From the NCBI GenBank assembly GCA_964472095.1, contig CAYYIV010000006.1, positions 1 through 64,000 on the forward strand: a stretch of DNA of 64,000 bases. Reading direction: 5' to 3'. The notes under the pieces were generated by a model. It did no database searches, was not told where the DNA came from, and was given only the letters and a program-made list of their open reading frames with translations. This document shows, in pieces, positions 48,019 to 56,482 of the stretch. Positions within the stretch are counted from its first letter, which is position 1; every line of letters starts with the position of its first letter. A program made the translations under genes and the position numbers. The DNA is from Pelagibius sp964472095. GTDB lineage: Bacteria > Pseudomonadota > Alphaproteobacteria > Kiloniellales > Kiloniellaceae.

Positions 48019-48714
48019 CTAGCGCTTGGCGTACTGCTTGGCGCCGAACAGGACCTCCCGCGCCTTGTCGTCGAAGCCTTCGCTGCGCAGATCTTCCAGC
48101 ACCTTTACGCCGCGCTGCACCGCCGGGCGTTCGGCGATGGCGTCGAACCAGCGCTTGAAGTTGGGCAGCTCGTCCCGCTCGACGCCCTGGCGGTCGGGAT
48201 AGCGCGTCCACGGCCAGGCCGCGATGTCGGCGATGGAATATTCGTCGCCGGCCAGGAACGGCGCTTCGCCGAGGCGCTTGTCCAGCACCCGGTAGAGGCG
48301 CCTGGCCTCGTTGGTGTAGCGGTCGTAGGCGTAGTCGATGCGCTCGGGTGCGTAGTTGCGGAAGTGGTGGGCCTGGCCGAGCATGGGCCCGAGACCGCCC
48401 ATCTGCCACATCAGCCACTGCAGCGCCGTGTAGCGACCGCGTGGCTCGCTGGGCAGCAGCTTGCCGTGTTTCTCCGCCAGGTAGATCAGAATCGCGCCGC
48501 TCTCGAAGAGGGAGATCGGCTTGCCGTCAGGGCCCTCGGGGTCGACAATGGCGGGCATCTTGTTGTTGGGGCTGATCTTCAGGAAATCCGGCTCGAACTG
48601 GTCGCCGGCGCCGATGTTGACCGGGTGAACGATGTAGGCAAGGTCCAGCTCCTCCAGCATGATGTGAACCTTGTGGCCGTTCGGTGTCGCCCAGGAATAG
48701 AGTTCGATGGTCAT
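48019..48714 (-). CDS. Glutathione S-transferase (Ure2p/YfcG-like), paralogue
   Basis: 231 residues from ATG 48714. It aligns along its length with the 46306 product: MTIELYSWATPNGHKVHIML, DFLKISPNNKMPAIVDPEGP, SLFESGAILIYLAEKHGKLL, WLMWQMGGLGPMLGQAHHF. It carries an extra C-terminal segment (DKAREVLFGAKQYAKR). Same predicted activity, glutathione-dependent reductase or transferase. A longer open frame upstream to 49272 overlaps the divergent cupin gene and is not coding. Confidence 0.92.
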   Translation of the reverse strand: MTIELYSWATPNGHKVHIMLEELDLAYIVHPVNIGAGDQFEPDFLKISPNNKMPAIVDPEGPDGKPISLFESGAILIYLAEKHGKLLPSEPRGRYTALQWLMWQMGGLGPMLGQAHHFRNYAPERIDYAYDRYTNEARRLYRVLDKRLGEAPFLAGDEYSIADIAAWPWTRYPDRQGVERDELPNFKRWFDAIAERPAVQRGVKVLEDLRSEGFDDKAREVLFGAKQYAKR

Positions 48715-48912
48715 GCAGAATCTCCCTACCCAAGAAAAGGATACACGCGAGGATTGGACGCGGCACCGCCGGTCAGCGTGAATGCCGCGCGAACCTTGAA
48801 GACATGCGGGCGTCGTTTCCGGATTACAAGGTTGTGAGCGGCCCTTGCGGCTCATTCTGACGTTACCGAAATGAAACTTGGTGACCGCAGCGCGAAGGAG
48901 AGCTTCCCTCCC

Positions 48913-49593
48913 ATGGGCGACAGTCTGAATGCGGATTTCAGCCGGCCGGCGGCTGCGGACACCGCGGCTATGGACTGGCAGGCGAGCCCCAGTCCCTCGG
49001 TCTGGCGCAAGCGGCTCGATCTCGTCGACGGCGAGTTCAGCCGGGTCACCTCGGTGGTACGCTACGATGCCAAGTCCTCTTTTCCTGCACACGGCCATCC
49101 GCAGGGCGAGGAGATCCTGGTGCTCGAAGGAGTCTTCTCCGACGAGCACGGCGACTATCCGGCCGGCACCTTCCTCCTGAACCCCTCGGGCTTCCGCCAC
49201 GCGCCCTTCTCCAAGCCAGGCTGCGTCATTCTCGTGAAACTCTGCCAGTTCGCCGGGGAAGCACGCGATCATGTCGTGATCGACACCACCTCGGCCGACT
49301 GGCGGGCCGCCGCGCCCGGCGTGGAAGTCTTGCCGCTCTACCGCGACGCGGACTATCCCGAGGAGATCAAGATGCTGCGGCTGGCCGCCGGCACTGCCTT
49401 GCCGTCCGACGACGTCGATGCGGAGGCCGCACCCAAGGGCCTGGAGATCTTCATCGTATCAGGAGCCCTGCGGGAGGGCTCCACGCGGCTCGGCGCCGGC
49501 GCCTGGCTGCGCGAGCCGCGGGGCGTCGACCGCCGCTTCGTCGCCGAGGCCGACACCACGCTCTACCTGAAACGCAACCACCTCGGCGGCTGA
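48913..49593 (+). CDS. Cupin-domain (ChrR-like, double cupin) protein
   Basis: 226 residues from ATG 48913 (48871 is an in-frame alternative). Two cupin folds: the first has metal-type ligands FPAHGHPQGEEILVLEGVFS and later GFRHAPFSKPG; the second is degenerate (GLEIFIVSGALREGSTRLGA). This resembles the ChrR-type anti-sigma cupin domain, but the N-terminal zinc-binding anti-sigma part is absent, so it is more likely a small-molecule or metal-binding cupin. Its stop is 5 bases from the convergent gatB. Confidence 0.75.
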   Translation: MGDSLNADFSRPAAADTAAMDWQASPSPSVWRKRLDLVDGEFSRVTSVVRYDAKSSFPAHGHPQGEEILVLEGVFSDEHGDYPAGTFLLNPSGFRHAPFSKPGCVILVKLCQFAGEARDHVVIDTTSADWRAAAPGVEVLPLYRDADYPEEIKMLRLAAGTALPSDDVDAEAAPKGLEIFIVSGALREGSTRLGAGAWLREPRGVDRRFVAEADTTLYLKRNHLGG

Positions 49594-49598
49594 CGGCG

Positions 49599-51047
49599 TC
49601 ACCCCAGCTTCTTGCGCAGCACCTGGTTCACCAGGCCGGGGTTGGCCTTGCCCTGGGTCGCCTTCATGACCTGGCCGACGAACCAGCCGAGGATCTTCTC
49701 GTTGCCACCCTTGAACTGCTCGACCTGGCCGGGATTGCCGGCGATGATCTCGTCGACCAGCCCCTCGATCTCCGAACTGTCGCTGATCTGCTTCAGGCCC
49801 TTGGACTCGACGATCGCTGCCGCCGCCTGGCCGCTCTCCCACATTTCCTCGAAGACCTCCTTGGCGATGCGCCCGGAGATCGTGCCGTCGGCGATGAGGT
49901 CCAGCAGGCCGCCCAGCTTCGCGGCGTCGACCGGCGCCGTCTGCAGCTCGGCACCGCTCTTGTTGAGTGCGCCGAAGTAGTCGCCGATCACCCAGTTGGC
50001 CGCCAGCTTCGCATCGCGTCCCTTGGCCACCGTCTCGAAGAAAGCCGCCGTGTCGCGGTCGGCGACCAGCACTCCGGCATCATAGATCGGCAACCCGAAG
50101 TCCTTGACGAACCGCGCCTTCTTCTCGTCGGGCAGCTCCGGCAGCCTGGCTTTGATATCCTCGACCCAGGTCGGATCGAGCTCCAGCGGCAGCAGATCGG
50201 GATCTGGGAAGTAGCGATAGTCGTGCGCCTCCTCCTTGGAGCGCATGGAGCGCGAAGTCCCCTTCATGCCGTCGAAGAGCCGCGTCTCCTGCACGATCTT
50301 ACCGCCCTCCTCCAGAACCTGGATCTGGCGCCGCGCCTCCTGCTCGATGGCCTGCTGCACGAAGCGGATCGAATTCACGTTCTTCGTCTCGGTGCGCGTG
50401 CCCATCGGCTCGCCCGGCCGGCGCATCGAAAGGTTCACGTCGGCGCGCATCGAGCCTTCGTCCATGTTGCCGTCGCAGGTGCCGAGATAGCGCAGGATGG
50501 TGCGCAGCTTGCGCAGGTAGGCTCCCGCCTCCTCCGCCGAGCGCATGTCGGGCTTGGAGACGATCTCCATCAGCGCCACGCCCGACCGGTTGAGGTCGAT
50601 GTAGGACTGCGTCGGATGCTGGTCGTGGATCGACTTGCCGGCATCCTGCTCGAGGTGCAGGCGCTCGATGCCGACCTCGCGCGTCTCGCCGTCTTCCAGG
50701 TCGAGGATGATGCTGCCCTCGCCGACGATGGGCTGCAGGTACTGCGAGATCTGATAGCCCTGCGGCAGGTCGGCGTAGAAGTAGTTCTTGCGCTCGAATA
50801 CCGACGTCAGGTTGATCTGCGCCTTGAGGCCGAGGCCGGTGCGCACCGCCTGCTCCACCACGTATTCGTTCAGCACCGGCAGCATGCCCGGCATGGCCGC
50901 GTCGACCAGTGAGACCTGGCTGTTGGGCGCAGCCCCGAATTCAGTCGAGGCGCCGGAGAACAGCTTCGACTTGGAGATCACCTGGGCATGGACCTCCAGC
51001 CCGATGACCATCTCCCACTCGCCCGTCTTGCCTTTGATCAGTGACAT
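49599..51047 (-). CDS. gatB: Asp-tRNA(Asn)/Glu-tRNA(Gln) amidotransferase subunit B
   Basis: 482 residues from ATG 51047. GatB family motifs: WEMVIGLEVHAQVISKSKLF, YFYADLPQGYQISQYLQPIV, RLHLEQDAGKS, SYIDLNRSGVALMEIVSKPD and the C-terminal YqeY-like tail (GNEKILGWFVGQVMKATQGK). It phosphorylates the misacylated tRNA and passes ammonia from GatA to it. It follows gatA with one GNAT gene and a palindromic repeat in between. The open frame to 51500 is only upstream read-through. Confidence 0.97.
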   Translation of the reverse strand: MSLIKGKTGEWEMVIGLEVHAQVISKSKLFSGASTEFGAAPNSQVSLVDAAMPGMLPVLNEYVVEQAVRTGLGLKAQINLTSVFERKNYFYADLPQGYQISQYLQPIVGEGSIILDLEDGETREVGIERLHLEQDAGKSIHDQHPTQSYIDLNRSGVALMEIVSKPDMRSAEEAGAYLRKLRTILRYLGTCDGNMDEGSMRADVNLSMRRPGEPMGTRTETKNVNSIRFVQQAIEQEARRQIQVLEEGGKIVQETRLFDGMKGTSRSMRSKEEAHDYRYFPDPDLLPLELDPTWVEDIKARLPELPDEKKARFVKDFGLPIYDAGVLVADRDTAAFFETVAKGRDAKLAANWVIGDYFGALNKSGAELQTAPVDAAKLGGLLDLIADGTISGRIAKEVFEEMWESGQAAAAIVESKGLKQISDSSEIEGLVDEIIAGNPGQVEQFKGGNEKILGWFVGQVMKATQGKANPGLVNQVLRKKLG

Positions 51048-51105
51048 TCCTTCGCTCCGAACCACGAACTGCACTGCGCGCAGCGTCGCAACCACATTAC
51101 AACTG

Positions 51106-51197
51106 TCATTGCCGGGCTTGACCCGGCAATCCATTGCACCGCCCGCAAGGTCCCAGCGCGCTGCGCAATGGACCCTCGGGTCAAGCCCGAGGGTGAC
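51106..51197. repeat. REP-like palindromic element (two hairpins in inverted orientation)
   Basis: TTGCCGGG-CTTGA-CCCGGCAA (51110-51130) and CCCTCGGG-TCAAG-CCCGAGGG (51173-51193) are two hairpins whose loops are complementary. Outer segments ATCCATTGC and GCAATGGA also pair, so the whole 92 bases is an imperfect palindrome. Elements of this look are dispersed in many alphaproteobacterial genomes. It lies between gatB and the GNAT gene. Confidence 0.8.
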
Positions 51198-51214
51198 AGG
51201 GAGAATGGACGCCC

Positions 51215-51694
51215 CTACAGCGCCCGCTCGTAAATCACGCGTCCCGTATTCACAAAACCCCGCGCCTGGTACCAGGCTCCCAGGCCGTCCTTGGCCAGGG
51301 CATGAGGCGTCAGCGTGATCTCCACGTCGCGGCAGCCGCGCTGTCTCGCCCAGGCCGCCCCTGCCTCGACCAAAGCCGAGGCGATACCGCGTCCGCGCCA
51401 GGCCGGACCGACGAAGATGTCCTCCAACTCCGCATAGGCACCGGCCTCCAGCCCGAACGCAGAGCTCATTGCCGCAACGCCGGCCACCGTCCCCCCGCAT
51501 TGCGCCACGAAGGCGGCGGTATCCTCCCGCGCGAGCAGCTGCCGCAGGTTACCGGCCACGCCGGCCACCGCCGCGTCGAAGCCCTCCTCGCGATAGAAAC
51601 GCTCGAACAGCGGCAGCAGGTTGTCGAAGTCCTCCGGCCCGGCCTGCCGGACGGTCAGATCCTCGGCCATCGCGCCCGTCGCCATCGCCGTCAC
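51215..51694 (-). CDS. GNAT-family N-acetyltransferase
   Basis: Up to 159 residues. A canonical GNAT fold: VRQAGPEDFDNLLPLFERFY, GTVAGVAAMSSAFG, AELEDIFVGPAWRGRGIASA (acetyl-CoA-binding RGxGIA) and ALVEAGAAWARQRGCRDVEI. The start is uncertain: the GTG at 51694 overlaps the gatA stop (GTGA), while ATGs at 51685 and 51670 would give a more typical N-terminus. The substrate is unknown. It is inserted between gatA and gatB and is probably co-transcribed with them. Confidence 0.88.
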   Translation of the reverse strand: MTAMATGAMAEDLTVRQAGPEDFDNLLPLFERFYREEGFDAAVAGVAGNLRQLLAREDTAAFVAQCGGTVAGVAAMSSAFGLEAGAYAELEDIFVGPAWRGRGIASALVEAGAAWARQRGCRDVEITLTPHALAKDGLGAWYQARGFVNTGRVIYERAL

Positions 51695-53166
51695 GCCGCC
51701 AGGAAGGCGGGCGTGGCCTCAAAGCCCGCCGCCGCTTCCAGCACGCCCGCCACCTTGAACACCGTCTGCTCGTCGAAGGCCTTGCCGAGGAGCTGCAGGC
51801 CGAGCGGCAGGCCGTCCGCCGACAGCCCCGCCGGGATCGAGATGCCGGGCAGCCCGGCCAGCGAGGCCGGCACGGTGAAGACGTCGTTCAGGTACATGGC
51901 GATGGGGTCGTCCATCTTGTCGCCCATGCCGAAGGCTGGCGACGGCGCCGTCGGCGTCAGGATGGCATCGACGTTCTCGTAGGCCTTGGCGAAGTCGCCG
52001 GCGATCAGGCTGCGCACCTTGCGCGCCTTGTTGTAGTAGGCGTCGTAGTAGCCGGCCGACAGCACGTAGGTGCCCATCAGCACGCGGCGCTGCACCTCGG
52101 CGCCGAAGCCCTTGCCGCGGGTCGCCTCGTACATCTCGTCCAGCGTCTTGCCTTCCTCGCGCAGGCCGTAGCGCACGCCGTCGTAGCGCGCCAGGTTGGA
52201 GGACGCCTCCGCCGGCGAGATGATGTAGTAGGTCGGCAAGGCATAGCGCGTGTGCGGCAGCGAAATCTCCACCGCCTCGGCGCCGGCCTCCTCCAGCCAC
52301 TTGATGCCCTGCAGCCATAGCTGGTCGATCTCGGCCGGCATGCCGTCGACGCGGTATTCCTTCGGGATGCCGATCTTCATGCCCTTGATGCCGCCGCTCA
52401 TCGCCGCTTCGTAGTCGGGCACCGGCAGGTTCACCGAGGTGGAGTCCTTGGGGTCGTAGCCGGCCATGGCGTGCAGCAGGATCGCGGTGTCCTGCACGCT
52501 GCGCGCCATCGGCCCCGCCTGGTCCAGCGAGGAGGCGAAGGCGACGATGCCCCAGCGCGAGCAGCGCCCGTAGGTCGGCTTCATGCCGACGATGCCGCAG
52601 AAGGCGGCCGGCTGGCGGATCGAGCCGCCGGTGTCGGTGCCCGTCGCCCCCAGCGCGCAGCGCGCCGCTACCGCCGCCGCCGAGCCGCCGGAGGAGCCGC
52701 CGGGCACCAGCGGCCGGTTGTCGCCGGAGCGGCGCCAGGGGTTCTCCACGCCGCCGTAGAAGCTGGTCATGTTCGAGGAGCCCATGGCGAACTCGTCCAG
52801 GTTGGTCTTGCCGAGCAGCACCGCGCCGGCGTCCCACATGTTGCGGCTGACGGTCGACTCGTAGGTCGGGTGAAAGCCGTCGAGGATGTGGGAGGCCGCG
52901 GTGGTCAGCACGCCTTCGGTACAGAAGAGATCCTTCATGCCGATAGGCAGGCCCTCGAGGATGCCGGCTTCGCCTGACTTCCGCCGGCTGTCGGAGGCGG
53001 TCGCCATCTCCAGCGCCTTTTCCGGTGTCTCGGTGATGAAGGCGTTCAGCGGCCGCGCCGCTTCGACGGCGGCGATATGCGCCTCGGTCAGTTCCTTCGA
53101 CGAGATCTCGCCCCTGGCTAACAGGTCGCGCGCGCCGGCGATGGTCAGTTTCGTGAGCTCGCTCAT
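51691..53166 (-). CDS. gatA: Asp-tRNA(Asn)/Glu-tRNA(Gln) amidotransferase subunit A
   Basis: 491 residues of the amidase family. The catalytic triad is visible: Lys in EGLPIGMKDLFCTEGVLTTA, the cis-Ser in VPGGSSGGSAAAVAARCALG and the nucleophilic Ser in GTDTGGSIRQPAAFCGIVGM. It hydrolyses glutamine to supply ammonia for tRNA transamidation. The start overlaps the gatC stop (TGATG). It is full-length and typical. Confidence 0.97.
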   Translation of the reverse strand: MSELTKLTIAGARDLLARGEISSKELTEAHIAAVEAARPLNAFITETPEKALEMATASDSRRKSGEAGILEGLPIGMKDLFCTEGVLTTAASHILDGFHPTYESTVSRNMWDAGAVLLGKTNLDEFAMGSSNMTSFYGGVENPWRRSGDNRPLVPGGSSGGSAAAVAARCALGATGTDTGGSIRQPAAFCGIVGMKPTYGRCSRWGIVAFASSLDQAGPMARSVQDTAILLHAMAGYDPKDSTSVNLPVPDYEAAMSGGIKGMKIGIPKEYRVDGMPAEIDQLWLQGIKWLEEAGAEAVEISLPHTRYALPTYYIISPAEASSNLARYDGVRYGLREEGKTLDEMYEATRGKGFGAEVQRRVLMGTYVLSAGYYDAYYNKARKVRSLIAGDFAKAYENVDAILTPTAPSPAFGMGDKMDDPIAMYLNDVFTVPASLAGLPGISIPAGLSADGLPLGLQLLGKAFDEQTVFKVAGVLEAAAGFEATPAFLAA

Positions 53167-53453
53167 CACTCGACCACCTTCGGCACCGCGTAGAATCCAT
53201 GGGCGGCTTCCGGCGCGTTTGCCGTCACCCGCTCGGGATAGCCGCCGTCGGTCACCACATCGTCGCGCAGCGGCAGCTTCATGGAGACCACGGAGGTCAT
53301 CGGCTCGACGCCCTCGGTGTCCAGCTCGGAAAGCTGCTCGATCCAGTCCAGGATGTTGGACAGTTCCTTGGCCATCGCCTCGCCGCGGCTCTCGTCGACG
53401 CGAACGCGCGCCAGTCTCGCGATCTTCGCGACAGTTTCCTTGTCGACCGACAT
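53166..53453 (-). CDS. gatC: Asp-tRNA(Asn)/Glu-tRNA(Gln) amidotransferase subunit C
   Basis: 95 residues: MSVDKETVAKIARLARVRVD, MAKELSNILDWIEQLSELDT and the PMTSVVSMKLPLRDDVVTDG loop that wraps GatA and GatB. I chose ATG 53453 because the family begins MSVD; the ATG at 53462 is in frame. It stabilises the complex. First gene of the leftward gatC-gatA unit; the divergent ruvX gene starts 230 bases away. Confidence 0.96.
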   Translation of the reverse strand: MSVDKETVAKIARLARVRVDESRGEAMAKELSNILDWIEQLSELDTEGVEPMTSVVSMKLPLRDDVVTDGGYPERVTANAPEAAHGFYAVPKVVE

Positions 53454-53682
53454 CGGCCCCAACCCTCATTTCCGGAAAAAGCTCCGCCCGCCGGCGCGCC
53501 CGCGGGAAGCTTCCCGGGGAAACGCCCGGCACGGGCGCCGGAGCAATCAAAAACCGCCGGAACCTAGCACCCGCCCTGCCCAGCCGCAAGATTGGGCCAG
53601 GAGATTGGGTCGCCTTGCCGGGTGCCCGGGGGCTGCCTATAAGGGGCTGCTTTCCTTTCCACCTCCAGGGGCTCCGCAGGCG

Positions 53683-54162
53683 ATGGACCTCGCCGTCACA
53701 GAACTGGCCGCCCGGCTGCAACGGGGCGAGCGCCTGCTCGGGCTCGACCCCGGCAACAAGACCATCGGCGTCGCCATCTCCGACTCGGCCTTGAAGGTTG
53801 CCTCGCCGCTGGAGACCATCAAGCGCGGCAAGTTCGCCGATGACGCCGCGCGCCTCGCCGTCCTCTGCAAGGACTACCGCGTCGGCGGCCTGGTCATCGG
53901 CCTGCCGGTGAACATGGACGGCAGCGAAGGGCCGCGCTGCCAGTCGGTGCGCCAGCTCGCCCGCAACCTCACGGAAAAGGCCGGCTTCACCCAGCCGATC
54001 GCGTTCTGGGACGAGCGCCTCTCCACCGCCGCAGTCGAGCGTTTCCTGGTTTCCGAGGCCGACATGACCCGCAAGCGCCGGGCCGCGGTGGTCGACAAGA
54101 TGGCGGCCGCCTACATCCTGCAGGGTGCGCTCGACGCCGTCTCGCGCCAGCGCCGGGCCTGA
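53683..54162 (+). CDS. ruvX: Putative Holliday junction resolvase RuvX/YqgF
   Basis: 159 residues with an RNase H-like fold: RLLGLDPGNKTIGVAISDSA (first Asp), VGGLVIGLPVNMDGSEGPRC, IAFWDERLSTAAVERFLVSE and AAVVDKMAAAYILQGALDAV (last Asp). The family processes pre-16S rRNA and has been linked to recombination. The gatC-ruvX divergent layout followed by pyrB is common in Rhodospirillales-type genomes. Length and motifs are normal. Confidence 0.95.
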   Translation: MDLAVTELAARLQRGERLLGLDPGNKTIGVAISDSALKVASPLETIKRGKFADDAARLAVLCKDYRVGGLVIGLPVNMDGSEGPRCQSVRQLARNLTEKAGFTQPIAFWDERLSTAAVERFLVSEADMTRKRRAAVVDKMAAAYILQGALDAVSRQRRA

Positions 54163-54171
54163 TCCGCTACC

Positions 54172-55086
54172 ATGCAGGCCCTCGCCACCGCCGTGCTTCC
54201 CGTCTTCCTGCTGATCCTCCTCGGCCTGCTGATCCGCCGTCGCGGCTGGATCACGCAAGGCTTCTGGGACCCCGCCGAGCGCCTCTGCTACTTCTTCCTG
54301 CTGCCTGCCCTGCTGGTGACCTCCCTGGCGCAGGCGGATTTCGCCAGCCTGCCGGCGGCCGCCATGGCCGGCGCCGTGGTGTTGGCGATCCTCGCCATGT
54401 CCGCCCTGCTGCTGCTCTGGCACTTGGTCGGCGGCGGCGATGGTCCGTCCTTCACGGCGCTGCTGCAGACCTCGATCCGGCCCAACACCTACATCGGGCT
54501 TTCGATCCCCTTCGCCCTCTTCGGCCAGGCCGGGCTCACCATCGCCGCGCTCATAGTCGCGGTGGTGGTGCCGACCGTGAACGTCATCTCGGTAGCGGCG
54601 CTGGTGCGCTTCGGCGGCCACCACACGGGCCGCAGTCCCAGCCTCCTCAAGGCGGTGCTGCTCAACCCCCTCATTCTCGCCTGCCTCGCCGGCCTGGCCC
54701 TGAATGTCACCGGCCTCGGCCTGCCGCCCGTGGTCCGCGAGACCCTGACCATCCTGGCCCGGGCCGCCCTGCCGCTGGCCCTGCTCGCCGTGGGCGCCGG
54801 CCTCGACCTCGGTGCTGCCAAGGCGAGCGGCGGCCGGGTCGCCGTCGCCGTGGCGCTGAAGCTCGCCGGCCTGCCGCTCCTCACCGCCGGCTTCTGCTGG
54901 CTGCTCGGGGTGGACGGCCTTGCCTGGACCGTCGCCATGATCTTCAGCGCCCTGCCTACGGCCACCAGCGCCTACATCCTGGCCCGTCAGATGGGCGGCG
55001 CCCCCGGCCTGGTCGCCAACATCCTGACCGTTCAGACCCTGGCCGCCGCCATCACCCTGCCGCTGCTGGTGCTCCTCCTCGCCTGA
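54172..55086 (+). CDS. AEC-family (auxin efflux carrier type) transporter
   Basis: 304 residues with about ten membrane helices. VFLLILLGLLIRRRGWITQG, RLCYFFLLPALLVTSLAQAD, TSIRPNTYIGLSIPFALFG and ALPTATSAYILARQMGGAPG match the AEC family (YfdV/MdcF type), organic-acid permeases. It begins 9 bases after ruvX and may be co-transcribed. The substrate is unknown. Confidence 0.92.
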   Translation: MQALATAVLPVFLLILLGLLIRRRGWITQGFWDPAERLCYFFLLPALLVTSLAQADFASLPAAAMAGAVVLAILAMSALLLLWHLVGGGDGPSFTALLQTSIRPNTYIGLSIPFALFGQAGLTIAALIVAVVVPTVNVISVAALVRFGGHHTGRSPSLLKAVLLNPLILACLAGLALNVTGLGLPPVVRETLTILARAALPLALLAVGAGLDLGAAKASGGRVAVAVALKLAGLPLLTAGFCWLLGVDGLAWTVAMIFSALPTATSAYILARQMGGAPGLVANILTVQTLAAAITLPLLVLLLA

Positions 55087-55182
55087 CCTGCAGTGCTGCC
55101 CTGCGGCCACGGCACTTGACCGCCTCGCGGCAGGGCGTCAAAACCGGGTGCAGCACTGTCGCCGCTTTAGGACTCTCCCCTG

Positions 55183-56400
55183 ATGACCGCTCCGCTCACC
55201 GGACTGAGGGTCTTCGACCTGACCCGCATCCTGGCAGGCCCGACCTGCACCCAACTGCTGGGCGACCTCGGCGCCGAAGTGATCAAGATCGAACGCCCGG
55301 GCCAGGGCGACGACACCCGCAAGTGGGGGCCGCCCTTCGTTCCAGGTCCAGACGGCGAAGACACCACGGAGAGCGCCTACTATCTCTCCGCCAACCGCAA
55401 CAAGCGTTCCGTCAGCATCGACATCTCCAAGCCGGAGGGCCAGGAACTGGCCCGCGAACTCATCGGCTTCTGCGACATCCTGGTGGAGAACTACAAGGTC
55501 GGAAACCTCGCCCGCTACGGCCTCGGCTACGACGACCTGAAGCCGCGCTTTCCCGGTCTCATCTACTGCTCGATCACCGGCTTTGGCCAGACGGGCCCCT
55601 ATGCTCCGCGCGCCGGCTACGACTACCTGGCCCAGGGCATGGGCGGCATCATGAGCCTGACCGGGGAACCGGAGGGCGAGCCGGTGAAGGTCGGCGTCGG
55701 CATCGCCGACATCATGTGCGGCATGTACGCCGTGACGGCGATCCTGGCGGCGCTGCACTACCGCGGCATGACCGGCCTCGGCCAGCACATCGACCTCGGC
55801 CTGCTCGACACCCAGGTCTCCTGGCTGACTTACGAGGGCTTGAACTACCTGACCTCCGGCGCGGTGCCGAAACGCCAGGGCAGCGAGCATCCCAATATCG
55901 TTCCCTACAAGGTGATGCCCTGCGCCGACGGCTACTTCATCCTGGCGGTCGGCAACGACGGCCAGTTCGCCCGCTTCTGCAACTTCGCCGGCTGCCCGGA
56001 GCTGGCCGAGGACGAGCGCTTCCGCACCAACGCCTCGCGCGTGCGCAACCGCGAGGCGCTCTACGGGCTGCTGCCGGAGATCACCCGCCAGCGCACCCAG
56101 AAGGCCTGGGTCGACGGCCTCGCAAAGCTGGCCGTGCCGGCCGGCCCGGTAAACACCCTCGACCAGGTCTTCGCCGATCCGCAGGTGCTGGCCCGCGACA
56201 TGAAGATCTCCATGCCCTATCGCGGCGGCCGCAATGGCACGGTCGACCTCATCGGCAATCCCATCAAGTTCTCCGAGACGCCGGTCGAATACCGATTCGC
56301 GCCGCCGCGCGCCGGCCAGGACAGCGATGCGGTGCTCGAGGAACTGCTCGACATCGGGCCGCAGGAACGCGCCCGTTTGCGCGGAAAAGGTATCATCTAG
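55183..56400 (+). CDS. CaiB/BaiF-family (type III) CoA-transferase
   Basis: 405 residues: FDLTRILAGPTCTQLLGDLG, AEVIKIERPGQGDDTRKWGP, ANRNKRSVSIDISKPEGQEL and the catalytic-Asp region VKVGVGIADIMCGMYAVTAI. Type III enzymes move CoA between carboxylic acids through an aspartyl-CoA intermediate. The donor and acceptor cannot be told from sequence. It stands alone between the AEC transporter and pyrB. Confidence 0.93.
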   Translation: MTAPLTGLRVFDLTRILAGPTCTQLLGDLGAEVIKIERPGQGDDTRKWGPPFVPGPDGEDTTESAYYLSANRNKRSVSIDISKPEGQELARELIGFCDILVENYKVGNLARYGLGYDDLKPRFPGLIYCSITGFGQTGPYAPRAGYDYLAQGMGGIMSLTGEPEGEPVKVGVGIADIMCGMYAVTAILAALHYRGMTGLGQHIDLGLLDTQVSWLTYEGLNYLTSGAVPKRQGSEHPNIVPYKVMPCADGYFILAVGNDGQFARFCNFAGCPELAEDERFRTNASRVRNREALYGLLPEITRQRTQKAWVDGLAKLAVPAGPVNTLDQVFADPQVLARDMKISMPYRGGRNGTVDLIGNPIKFSETPVEYRFAPPRAGQDSDAVLEELLDIGPQERARLRGKGII

Positions 56401-56482
56401 CAGCTTTTCCGCGGGCATTCCTTCCGCTGCGCAACGACTGCCGCTTGCCCCCCGGCAGGCGCGGTGTCATAAGACGGCTTTA

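Noticed and set aside
51691..55110. 1139-residue leftward reading frame across gatA, ruvX and the AEC transporter gene
   Set aside because: Only its last ~490 residues are GatA; the rest is antisense to well-supported rightward genes and runs through the gatC gene in the wrong frame.
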